From Bacteroidales bacterium (GTDB taxonomy: Bacteria; Bacteroidota; Bacteroidia; Bacteroidales; F082), in the NCBI GenBank assembly GCA_023229245.1, contig JALNZU010000004.1, positions 1-64,000 on the forward strand: 64,000 bases of DNA. Direction: 5' to 3'. The notes under the pieces were generated by a model. That model did not search any database. It was not told the origin of the DNA and saw only the letters and a program-made list of their open reading frames with translations. Position numbers and translations under genes: made by a program. Of the stretch, positions 55,180 to 63,208 are shown one piece after another. Each line of letters begins with the position of its first letter. Within the stretch, counting starts at the first letter, position 1.

Positions 55180-55626
55180 CTATTTTTCAATAGCCCGACT
55201 TGATGAGGGTTTTTTTAGTCGATACCAATGAACTAAAACGATCAGAACCAACATAAATAAATCCATATAAAACTTATGGAAACCCGCTTCATTGATAATA
55301 CTGGCCTGAACAGCCAGAATTATTACTGATCCGGTCAGAAAAAAGATCAACCCTAATCTGTAATGGTTGTTATACAATAGTATCAGGCCGGCCAAAAGCA
55401 AAAGATACACTCCAAACAAAATGAATATCAACAGAAAAAAACCAAACGGCGAGAATGAAAAACCATCTAAATACTGATTGGCTAAAGAGGTTAAAAACTC
55501 ATTATAAACTAATGCAAGAAAGAATCCGATGGCAGTAATGGCGTAATAAATAAATGAAAAGATAAAGATCAGTTTGTATGTCAGCTTAGGGCGCTTGCGT
55601 GTGTCGCTAACCGGCTTATTTGTCAT
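55180..55626 (-). CDS. Four-helix integral membrane protein, unknown function
   Basis: 148 residues; not recognised. A basic cytoplasmic N terminus (RKRPKLTYK) is followed by about four transmembrane helices (near 18-42, 60-88, 92-110, 118-137) and a Lys/Ser-rich tail. The gene overlaps the end of the upstream membrane-protein gene by 11 bases, so the two are co-translated. Similar size, helix number and N-terminal pattern (RP-x-LT...) suggest they arose by duplication or form a complex. No motif for transport or catalysis. Confidence 0.8.
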   Translation of the reverse strand: MTNKPVSDTRKRPKLTYKLIFIFSFIYYAITAIGFFLALVYNEFLTSLANQYLDGFSFSPFGFFLLIFILFGVYLLLLAGLILLYNNHYRLGLIFFLTGSVIILAVQASIINEAGFHKFYMDLFMLVLIVLVHWYRLKKPSSSRAIEK

Positions 55627-56074
55627 GGTCTGAAGGATTGGTAGCAGTATTGATCAACCTGAGGTATAGCAATATAAACATCGAGCTGAGTAAAAGATCA
55701 AAGGTAGGAAATTGGCCTGAAGGCCTGTACACATAAATAGTGGAGACGATCAACAATAGTATTTGTGACAGGGTATAGACATGAAATCCCGATTTGCGAA
55801 GCTGCCATAAATAGCGTACCCCGATGAAAGAGATAATATTTAGCAAACCGGTCAGAAAGAAATAGACCTTATCAACTGATAAAATAATGGCGGGGTCTAA
55901 ATCCCATACCGACCAGTCTATCTGTTGAATAGTATGGGTGACCAAGTCGAAATTCAGATACACAAAAAGATTGCTGAAAGCCAATAATCCACTCCCTATG
56001 AAGCTTAAAATACATAAAAACGTTAACAGTGCAGGTCGCTTGCCGGAGGTGTTACTGATCTGAGGTGTATCCAT
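55616..56074 (-). CDS. Four-helix integral membrane protein, unknown function
   Basis: 152 residues; not recognised. After KRPALLTFLCILSFIGSG come about four transmembrane helices (near 15-42, 68-90, 97-115, 124-140) and a short polar tail. Two aromatic/acidic loop segments (WSVWDLDPAI, RPSGQFPTFD) lie between helices. Co-translated with the following gene through an 11-base overlap. It is divergent from the thioredoxin-like gene at 56232. Confidence 0.8.
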   Translation of the reverse strand: MDTPQISNTSGKRPALLTFLCILSFIGSGLLAFSNLFVYLNFDLVTHTIQQIDWSVWDLDPAIILSVDKVYFFLTGLLNIISFIGVRYLWQLRKSGFHVYTLSQILLLIVSTIYVYRPSGQFPTFDLLLSSMFILLYLRLINTATNPSDHDK

Positions 56075-56206
56075 AAAAAAATTAGGTTTTAGAGCGTTTG
56101 ACTATGTGTGAAACGGCTTTGACCGAATTATACCATCAAACTGCCTATTGAATGTTCAACGGGCTGATGGGCCAAAATTACGACTTTTTTACGCGTGTAT
56201 TCTTGA

Positions 56207-56214
56207 TATCTTTG
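56207..56214 (+). promoter_or_regulatory. -7 box for the thioredoxin-like gene
   Basis: TATCTTTG (TAnnTTTG), 17 bases upstream of the chosen start at 56232. It lies inside the longer open frame that begins at 56148, and so decides the start. Confidence 0.5.
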
Positions 56215-56231
56215 CCAAAACTTTTGAGCTG

Positions 56232-56552
56232 ATGGATATACAGGAATTACAATATAAAATTGAACATTCTGATGCATTAATGGTGTATTTTTTTAGCGAC
56301 CATTGCGCTCCATGTATCAGCTTGCGCCCTAAAATACAAGCCTTGCTCAGGGATGATTTCTTGAGTATTGAGCTGTTGTTTATAGATTCAGAAGCTTTAC
56401 CCGAGCTGTCGGCTTATTATCAGGTGTTTTCATTGCCAACCTTTATCTTGTATTTTCAAGGAAAAGAGTTTCAACGATGGAGCAAATACGTGTCGATCGG
56501 ACAGCTGTCGCAAGCAATTGCACGGCCTTATCAACTGCTTTTCAGCGAATAA
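56232..56552 (+). CDS. Thioredoxin family protein
   Basis: 106 residues from the start at 56232 (MDIQELQYKIEHS). The frame reaches back to 56148, but those 28 residues do not resemble thioredoxin and span a promoter box. The fold has the active site C-A-P-C (SDHCAPCISL) and the cis-Pro segment SLPTFILYF. It lacks the Trp before the first Cys found in classical thioredoxin (WCGPC), so its redox partner may differ. No signal peptide, so cytoplasmic. It converges on hutH with only 5 bases between the stops. Confidence 0.88.
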   Translation: MDIQELQYKIEHSDALMVYFFSDHCAPCISLRPKIQALLRDDFLSIELLFIDSEALPELSAYYQVFSLPTFILYFQGKEFQRWSKYVSIGQLSQAIARPYQLLFSE

Positions 56553-56557
56553 GTCTC

Positions 56558-58075
56558 TTATATTCCATCTATCAACCTGTCGCTAACCTTCAGTGGTACC
56601 GATCGGATAAATTCTGCTGTTTTAGCAATATCTGTATAAATGATCTTATCTTCTCCCATGAATCCCACCTGTTTGCGATAGTCTGCCACAAAGTCTTCTA
56701 TAAATGGAGAAGATCGCAGAGGGCGACGGAAATCAAGGGCCTGTGCTGCATTCAGCAACTCTATCGCTAATATCTGTTCTAAGTTCATCACTACTTTATA
56801 GGTGCGTGTGGCAGCATTAGCTCCCATACTGACATGGTCTTCCTGCCCTTGTGAGGATACGATGGAATCCGTTGAGGCAGGAGTACACAGTTGTTTGTTT
56901 TGACTGACCAGACTGGCTGCCGTATATTGCGGGATCATAAAGCCGGAGTTCAAGCCTGAGTTTGCTACTAAAAACGATGGCAGACCACGTTTCCCATTGA
57001 TAAGCTGATAAGTCCGGCGTTCGGAGATATTGCCCAATTCCGATAAAGCTATCGCTAATAGATCAAATGCAATTGCTAAGGGCTGTCCATGAAAGTTGCC
57101 GGCTGAAATGATCAGGTCTTCTTCGGGAAATATGGTAGGATTGTCAGTGACGGCATTGATCTCATTGCTGAAAACCTTAGCCACATGATTGATAGAATCT
57201 TTGGAAGCACCATGTACCTGAGGGATGCATCGGAAACTGTAGGGATCTTGTACGTGAATTTTCTTTTGACCGATCAGCTCGCTACCCTCTAAAAGATAGC
57301 GTATGCGTGCAGCAGTATCGATCTGGCCTTTGTGATGCCGTATGAGGTGTACTTGCTCAAAAAAGGCTTCTATCCTGCCGTCAAAAGCATCTAATGAAAT
57401 TGCCGCAATGATGTCTGATAATATGGATAATCGTATGGATTTCAATAGTATAAATACTCCATATGCGCTCATGAACTGGGTGCCGTTGAGCAGAGCTAAT
57501 CCTTCTTTCGATTGCAGTTCGATTGCTTTCCAGCCTAAGCGATCCATTACGGCTTGTGCAGCGAATCGCTCGCCTTGATAGTTTACTTCGCCAAGACCTA
57601 ACAATGGCAGGCTCAGATGTGCCAAAGGTGCCAAATCGCCTGATGCACCCAACGACCCTTGCTGATACACCACCGGATATATCTCAAGGTTATACATCTC
57701 AATCAGCCGTTCGACAGTTTGTAGCTGCACGCCGGAATGCCCATACGAGAGGCTTTGTATTTTAAGCAACAGCATCAGTTTGACTATCTCCTGCGGCACT
57801 TCTTCCCCAACGCCACACGCATGCGACATGACTAAATTCTTTTGTAGTATGCCTAAATCGGACGGTGGTATATTGGTGTCATAAAGCGAACCAAATCCGG
57901 TAGTGATACCATATACCGGCTCGGTCTGTCTGGCCATCTTTTGGTCTAAATACCTGCGGCAAGCTATGACCTTTTCTTTGGATGAGCTGCTGAGACCTAA
58001 TTTGTAATTTTCTGTAATAATCTGAAAAATGCGTTGGAAAGTGAGTTTGTCGGAACTGATCAGATGTATGTTCAT
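56558..58075 (-). CDS. hutH: Histidine ammonia-lyase
   Basis: 505 residues. It deaminates histidine to urocanate. The MIO prosthetic group would form from A144-S145-G146 (GSLGASGDLAPLAHL). YGITTGFGSL near 55 carries the catalytic Tyr, and the selectivity pair S84-H85 (VMSHACGVG) is the one found in histidine rather than phenylalanine or tyrosine lyases. Other motifs are NGTQFMSAYG and GNFHGQPLA. The remaining hut genes (hutU, hutI, ftcD/hutG) are not in the window; its neighbour is hisS, 61 bases upstream on the same strand. Confidence 0.93.
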   Translation of the reverse strand: MNIHLISSDKLTFQRIFQIITENYKLGLSSSSKEKVIACRRYLDQKMARQTEPVYGITTGFGSLYDTNIPPSDLGILQKNLVMSHACGVGEEVPQEIVKLMLLLKIQSLSYGHSGVQLQTVERLIEMYNLEIYPVVYQQGSLGASGDLAPLAHLSLPLLGLGEVNYQGERFAAQAVMDRLGWKAIELQSKEGLALLNGTQFMSAYGVFILLKSIRLSILSDIIAAISLDAFDGRIEAFFEQVHLIRHHKGQIDTAARIRYLLEGSELIGQKKIHVQDPYSFRCIPQVHGASKDSINHVAKVFSNEINAVTDNPTIFPEEDLIISAGNFHGQPLAIAFDLLAIALSELGNISERRTYQLINGKRGLPSFLVANSGLNSGFMIPQYTAASLVSQNKQLCTPASTDSIVSSQGQEDHVSMGANAATRTYKVVMNLEQILAIELLNAAQALDFRRPLRSSPFIEDFVADYRKQVGFMGEDKIIYTDIAKTAEFIRSVPLKVSDRLIDGI

Positions 58076-58136
58076 AAACGAGATATTGTGATTTTGTTGA
58101 CGTTCGATTTGGAGTCGGAGAATATTTATAAGTGTT

Positions 58137-59531
58137 TTATAGCTTGATATCTATATCGTTGATAGATTGATAATAATGCTCCAGCACTTGTATCAACCCG
58201 GTACTGGGTATCTCTTTCTGATCGCCTGACTGCATCCATTTCACACTGAAAAGTTGTTGTTGAATCTCCTTTTCGCCTGCCATAACCACTATAGGTATTT
58301 GCTTGTTATCGGCATACTTCAGTTGCTTTCTGATCTTGTCGGCATCAGGATATAGTTCTGCGCTCAGATTTTTCATTCGTAACTCTTGCAGATAAGGCAG
58401 GCAGTATGCTGATTCTTTTTTGCCAAAGTTGAGGAAGAGTATTTGGGTAGTGTGATACGTTTTCTGAGGGAAGAGATTTTTCTCCATCATCACATCATAT
58501 ATCCTGTCGGCACCAAAGCTTATCCCTATGCCTGAGATACCTTCTAATCCGAATACTCCGGTAAGGTCGTCGTAGCGGCCTCCACCGCATATACTTCCTA
58601 TCTGCACATCTACTGCTTCAACCTCTATGATAGCACCTGTATAATAGTTCAGCCCGCGTGCAAGGGTGAGGTCTAAATCCCAATTAAGATTCAGCTTCAT
58701 TTGATCTAAATAATCAAACAGCTCATTTGTTTCTTCAATTCCTTTGCGACCTATAGATGAGTCATCTAACAAAGAAGATAGCTTCCCGAGCTTTTCCCGG
58801 CTATTGCCCTCCATGAATAATACTGGTTGTAGTTTTTGGATAGCTGCATGAGGTATGCCTTTGTCAACCAGCTCCTTAGTGACTTCTTCTAATCCAATCT
58901 TATCTAATTTGTCAATAGCTATGGTGATTGGGATCAACTTGTCGGGATGTCCTATATATTCTGCTATCCCTGATAGTATTTTACGGTTGTTGATCTTCAC
59001 CTCAACATTGATATTGAGTTCACCGAACACATCGTCCACTAAACTGACTAATTCGGCTTCGTTAAGCAATGAGTCGCTTCCTATCACATCGGCATCGCAC
59101 TGATAAAACTCACGGTATCTGCCTTTTTGAGGTCTGTCGGCTCTCCACACGGGCTGAATCTGGTAGCGCTTAAACGGAAAGGTGATCTCATGGCGATTTT
59201 GTACTATATAGCGTGCAAAAGGAACCGTAAGGTCGTACCTAAGTCCTTTCTCACTGATACGGCCTGATAATTTGTCAGCAACCAATGATTCACCCGGATC
59301 GATTCCTTTGAGGAAATCGCCTGAATTCAGGATACGGAACAATAATTTATCTCCTTCATCCCCATATTTTCCTAAAAGGGTTGACAAGTTTTCCATAGCT
59401 GGAGTTTCGATGGGCATATAGCCGTATCGCTTGAACATCGTACGTATGACATCGAAGATATAGTTTCGTCGCGACATGACCATAGGACCAAAATCGCGGG
59501 TTCCTTTAGGTATGGAAGGTTTAAACACCAT
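58137..59531 (-). CDS. hisS: Histidyl-tRNA synthetase
   Basis: 464 residues, class II synthetase. Motif 1 lies in IPKGTRDFGP...IRTMFKRYGYMPIETP; motif 2 is FKRYQIQPVWRADRPQKGRYREFYQCDADVIG; the histidine-specific LARGLNYYTGAIIEV and motif 3 (GGGRYDDLTG, GIGISFGADRI) follow. A C-terminal anticodon-binding domain (about 370-464) is present. It charges tRNA-His. A TAATTTTG -7 box lies 19 bases upstream. It may be co-transcribed with hutH. Confidence 0.97.
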   Translation of the reverse strand: MVFKPSIPKGTRDFGPMVMSRRNYIFDVIRTMFKRYGYMPIETPAMENLSTLLGKYGDEGDKLLFRILNSGDFLKGIDPGESLVADKLSGRISEKGLRYDLTVPFARYIVQNRHEITFPFKRYQIQPVWRADRPQKGRYREFYQCDADVIGSDSLLNEAELVSLVDDVFGELNINVEVKINNRKILSGIAEYIGHPDKLIPITIAIDKLDKIGLEEVTKELVDKGIPHAAIQKLQPVLFMEGNSREKLGKLSSLLDDSSIGRKGIEETNELFDYLDQMKLNLNWDLDLTLARGLNYYTGAIIEVEAVDVQIGSICGGGRYDDLTGVFGLEGISGIGISFGADRIYDVMMEKNLFPQKTYHTTQILFLNFGKKESAYCLPYLQELRMKNLSAELYPDADKIRKQLKYADNKQIPIVVMAGEKEIQQQLFSVKWMQSGDQKEIPSTGLIQVLEHYYQSINDIDIKL

Positions 59532-59549
59532 GATGATTTATTTGAGCTG

Positions 59550-59557
59550 CAAAATTA
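59550..59557 (-). promoter_or_regulatory. -7 box for hisS
   Basis: Minus-strand TAATTTTG (TAnnTTTG), with TTG 22 bases further upstream (59580-59582), 19 bases before the start. Confidence 0.5.
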
Positions 59558-59685
59558 GGAAAAAACACGGGTTTTGTGGCAATAACAGTATTTGTGTGGA
59601 TAGAAACTGTTTGAAATACTATGCTGTGTGGTTACACTATATATTGGTCTTTCTATCAGTCTTCGATTCACTATCAGTCTTCAGA

Positions 59686-60159
59686 CTAACTTAGTCCAAG
59701 TTGCTGCAATATTTTTGTGTTGAACATACCGGCCTCGGGTTCATCTTCACCTGGTGCCCACGAAGCAAATTTTTTATCTGTCTTAGGATCATATGGGCCG
59801 TCTTTCACTTCATAGGCTACTGATCCTGTCTGAAGGCTTATGATGCTGTGCCAGCGACCTGCTGCTATCTCACAGCCGTAATTTCCGGTTGCCGCATCCA
59901 ACACTATATGGTCTGCTATCTCACCTTGATTTGTGTATTCAACCACCAGTATCCGTCCTCTCAAACAGAAAAAGACTTCTGTTTTGTCGGGTAGTTCGTG
60001 TTTATGTGGCTGTATATAGGTTTCGGGCTCCATCGCATTCAACATACGCTGTATCAGTGAATCGGGGTTAGGATGGAAATTAAATATCTGCCTTTTGCGC
60101 TTGCTTTGCCGAGCCTGAGCGATCAGTGTGTCAATGATAGAATCATCTATGCGGATCAT
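59686..60159 (-). CDS. WbuC-family cupin-fold metalloprotein
   Basis: 157 residues from the chosen start at 60159 (MIRIDDSIIDTLI). A longer frame to 60360 exists but overlaps the ettA coding region on the same strand and does not belong to the family. The single cupin domain has the metal-ligand pattern YIQPHKHELPDKTEVFFCLRG (His, His, Glu) and a later His in AAGRWHSIISL. WbuC-type proteins occur in polysaccharide loci; their reaction is unsettled. It lies 7 bases after the ettA stop, so it is probably co-transcribed with it. Confidence 0.9.
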   Translation of the reverse strand: MIRIDDSIIDTLIAQARQSKRKRQIFNFHPNPDSLIQRMLNAMEPETYIQPHKHELPDKTEVFFCLRGRILVVEYTNQGEIADHIVLDAATGNYGCEIAAGRWHSIISLQTGSVAYEVKDGPYDPKTDKKFASWAPGEDEPEAGMFNTKILQQLGLS

Positions 60160-60166
60160 AGGTTTG

Positions 60167-61843
60167 CTATGTGTATAGTTTTTTATATCTGATTCGTGTG
60201 GGGCCTTTATCGCCCAACCGTTTTTTTCTGTTTTCCTCATATTCCGTATAGCTACCCTCAAAGAAATAGACTTGTGAATTGCCTTCAAAGGCGAGGATAT
60301 GGGTTGCGATTCGGTCGAGAAACCATCGGTCGTGCGAGATGATGACGGCACATCCGGCAAAGTTTTCTATTCCTTCTTCCAATGCTCGTAAGGTGTTGAT
60401 GTCTATGTCGTTGGTAGGCTCGTCAAGTAGCAGCACATTAGCTTCCTGACGCAGGGTGAGAGCTAAATGCATGCGGTTTCTTTCACCTCCCGACAAGATA
60501 CCGGCTTTTTTGTTTTGGTCGTTACCCGTGAAGTTGAATCGGGCTACATACGCTCTAGCGTTGATAGTACGATTTCCAAGCCGGATCTCATCATGACCGC
60601 CTGAAATTACTTCGAACACATTTTTTTCAGGATCAATATTAGCATGTGCTTGATCTACATATCCTAATTTGACGGTCTCTCCCAGTTCAAAAGTGCCACT
60701 ATCGGGTTGTTCGTGCCCCATTATCAGTCGGAACAAGGTTGTTTTTCCGGCTCCATTAGGTCCTATCACTCCCACTATTCCGGCAGGTGGCAGGCTGAAG
60801 CTGAGATCATCGAATAACAGCTTGTCGCCATATGCTTTACGTAGGTTCTTACATTCAATCACTTTGTTTCCAAGTCGGGGGCCATCGGGTATGAACAACT
60901 CAAGTCTTTCCTCCTTTTGTTTCACGTCTTCCTGTAGCATTTTTTCGTAGGAAGATAGCCTTGCCTTTGATTTGGCATGGCGTGCCTTAGGAGCCATTCG
61001 GACCCATTCTAATTCCCGCTCTAATGACTTTCTTCGACGGCTTTCAGTTTTTTCTTCCATCTCTAATCGCCTGGCTTTTTGTTCTAACCAAGACGAATAA
61101 TTGCCTTTCCATGGTATGCCTTCTCCTCTGTCTAACTCCAGTATCCATCCTGCTACATGGTCTAAGAAATAGCGGTCGTGTGTAACAGCTATCACTGTGC
61201 CTTTGTATTGTTGTAGGTGCTGTTCAAGCCACTCAACCGATTCGGCATCTAAATGATTGGTTGGCTCATCAAGCAGCAAGATATCCGGTTCACTGAGCAA
61301 GAGACGACACAATGCCACCCTTCTTCGCTCTCCACCAGAGAGAGTGCGTATAGAAGTGTCAGGCTCGGGACATCGTAAGGCATCCATAGCTCTTTCTAAC
61401 TTACTGTCTAACTCCCAGGCGTTTTTTTGTTCAATCAGATCAGTCAGCCGACCTTGTTCTTCAATCAGCTGATTCATTTCATCATCCGACATAGGCTCCA
61501 TAAATCGGTTGTTCACCTCTTCATAGGCTTTCAGTATATCAACTACCTCTTGTACCCCTTCTTCCACTACTTGCCTGACAGTTTTATCTGCATCTAACTC
61601 AGGCTCCTGGTCTAACATACCTACTGAATATCCAGGCGAAAAGGCTAGCTTGCCCTGATACGACTTGTCTTTTCCGGCTATGATCCGCAGCAGGGTTGAT
61701 TTTCCTGAGCCATTCAATCCTATGATACCTATCTTGGCACCATAAAAGAATGATAAATAAATGTCTTTTAATATGGTACGGGATAGAGGGATCAGCTTAC
61801 TGACCCCTACCATAGAAAAAATTACTTTTTTATCGTCCGACAT
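60167..61843 (-). CDS. ettA: Energy-dependent translational throttle protein EttA (ABC-F ATPase)
   Basis: 558 residues, no membrane segments. Two ABC ATPase domains each carry Walker A (GLNGSGKST, GPNGAGKTT), signature (LSGGERRR, LSGGERNR) and Walker B (LLLDEPTNHLD, LLLDEPTNDID). EttA is marked by its length, the arm insertion in domain 1, and the linker (KARHAKSKARLSSYEKM). It binds the ribosomal E site and couples ATP/ADP state to the first steps of elongation. First gene of a pair with the WbuC-type cupin. Confidence 0.95.
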   Translation of the reverse strand: MSDDKKVIFSMVGVSKLIPLSRTILKDIYLSFFYGAKIGIIGLNGSGKSTLLRIIAGKDKSYQGKLAFSPGYSVGMLDQEPELDADKTVRQVVEEGVQEVVDILKAYEEVNNRFMEPMSDDEMNQLIEEQGRLTDLIEQKNAWELDSKLERAMDALRCPEPDTSIRTLSGGERRRVALCRLLLSEPDILLLDEPTNHLDAESVEWLEQHLQQYKGTVIAVTHDRYFLDHVAGWILELDRGEGIPWKGNYSSWLEQKARRLEMEEKTESRRRKSLERELEWVRMAPKARHAKSKARLSSYEKMLQEDVKQKEERLELFIPDGPRLGNKVIECKNLRKAYGDKLLFDDLSFSLPPAGIVGVIGPNGAGKTTLFRLIMGHEQPDSGTFELGETVKLGYVDQAHANIDPEKNVFEVISGGHDEIRLGNRTINARAYVARFNFTGNDQNKKAGILSGGERNRMHLALTLRQEANVLLLDEPTNDIDINTLRALEEGIENFAGCAVIISHDRWFLDRIATHILAFEGNSQVYFFEGSYTEYEENRKKRLGDKGPTRIRYKKLYT

Positions 61844-61929
61844 TTCTTATAAGATTTGCGTTGATATTTGTGCTAGTATTCATGTTAAATTCCCTGCATT
61901 TATAATCAGACCTTCCAGATAGCTTTGTT

Positions 61930-63117
61930 TTATTTTGTATGTGCAGCCATCATTTCTGACATAGCCTTTATGAGGAGTTGCGTACTTGAAGTCCAATGAT
62001 ATTCTTGTTTTACGAAGTCTTGTCCTTGTTGAGCTATTCGTTGTGCGAATTCTGTGTCTGTCAACAGGTGAACGACTGAGTCGGCAAGTTCAGCAGCTGT
62101 ATCGCCTACTAATATTTCTTCCCCTATTCTTCCACCTAACGCACTATGAGCCAATGGTGTTGTTATTGAAGGTAGCTGCATAGACATAGCTTCTAATAGT
62201 TTGTTTTGCAGGCCTGTACCTATTCGCATAGGTGCAATAAACACTTTGGCTGCTGCATAGGCATCGCGTATGTCGTCTATCCAACCGCTGATAATTACCT
62301 TGTCAGAAGCTAAGGCTCGTACTTGCTTATCCGGTGTAGCTCCGGCAATCAGCACAGTGGCTTGTGGGAGTTCCTTCCATACGTAAGGCATGATTTCACG
62401 TACGAGAAACAAAGCGGCATCCACATTAGGCGGATAAGCCATATTACCGATAAACACTATATCGTATCTCTTGGGTATATCTCTTGGCTGGAAAAACTCC
62501 TGATCAACCCCATTAGGTATGATGAGTATCTGTTGGTTGTCGGGATGTGGTATCAGGTCTCTGTCTGGGATGCTGATAATGGTTTTCACGTCAAAATCAT
62601 CGAATATGGAAGCTTCGTAACGCAGCAGACGTTTGTACTCCATATGAAAGAACGGCTTCAAGAAAAATGCTGCTATTTCTTTTCTCCTTTGCACGCCTTT
62701 TGAAAAGACATCCTGATAGTCTAATGCCTTAGGTAGCTTGCTGTATCGGATGTATTCAGCCACTCTGAGGAGTTGGCCGTATAATACATCAGGTTTATGC
62801 TGGCTGATCAGTTTTTCTGTTTTAGATGCTGCACGCTTGTTATAAAAATAACCTGTCTGCAACGGCTTGCCGGATATCCACGCCTTGAATACATTGAACA
62901 TAATACCTGTAAAAGGCAGATCAATAAAGTTGATAGATACACAATAGGGTTGCAAAGCCCTGAAAGCGGCTTCCTTATCTGTTGTGGCTTTGGAGTTTAA
63001 TGCACATAACACTATCTCGTGTGTGGAAGCCAGCTCTTTTATTTGATGAAACGCCCGAAGCTTATCGCCCTTTTCAAGAGGCCAGGGGATGCGCGACAGC
63101 AACACAAAAATCTTCAT
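61930..63117 (-). CDS. GT4-family glycosyltransferase
   Basis: 395 residues from the chosen start at 63117 (MKIFVLLSRIPWPLEKGDK). The frame extends to 63165 but a promoter box (63154-63161) lies inside that extension. It has a GT-B fold: the N-terminal P-x-P-L-E-K-G-D-K-L-R-A-F acceptor motif resembles the exopolysaccharide-associated sugar transferase group, and the C-terminal half has IPNGVDQEFF, VFIGNMAYPPN and APMRIGTGLQNKLLEAMSMQLP (donor site). Probably makes cell-surface polysaccharide. A second, similar glycosyltransferase gene lies 91 bases upstream. Confidence 0.88.
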   Translation of the reverse strand: MKIFVLLSRIPWPLEKGDKLRAFHQIKELASTHEIVLCALNSKATTDKEAAFRALQPYCVSINFIDLPFTGIMFNVFKAWISGKPLQTGYFYNKRAASKTEKLISQHKPDVLYGQLLRVAEYIRYSKLPKALDYQDVFSKGVQRRKEIAAFFLKPFFHMEYKRLLRYEASIFDDFDVKTIISIPDRDLIPHPDNQQILIIPNGVDQEFFQPRDIPKRYDIVFIGNMAYPPNVDAALFLVREIMPYVWKELPQATVLIAGATPDKQVRALASDKVIISGWIDDIRDAYAAAKVFIAPMRIGTGLQNKLLEAMSMQLPSITTPLAHSALGGRIGEEILVGDTAAELADSVVHLLTDTEFAQRIAQQGQDFVKQEYHWTSSTQLLIKAMSEMMAAHTK

Positions 63118-63153
63118 ACCCGAATGGTCAAAAGTTGATACAGTGATATGGGG

Positions 63154-63184
63154 CAAAGATAACAAGGAAAAAACATGCAGGCAA
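63154..63184 (-). promoter_or_regulatory. Promoter of the GT4 gene
   Basis: Minus strand: TTG (63182-63184), 20-base spacer, TATCTTTG (63154-63161), 36 bases upstream of the chosen start. Confidence 0.6.
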
Positions 63185-63208
63185 TATCAAGAGGAGCGGT
63201 TTGTCTTA

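Noticed and set aside
59653..59682. Twelve-base direct repeat (CTATCAGTCTTC twice) before the cupin stop
   Set aside because: Two copies only, in a short spacer; no sign of a mobile element, array or binding-site cluster.
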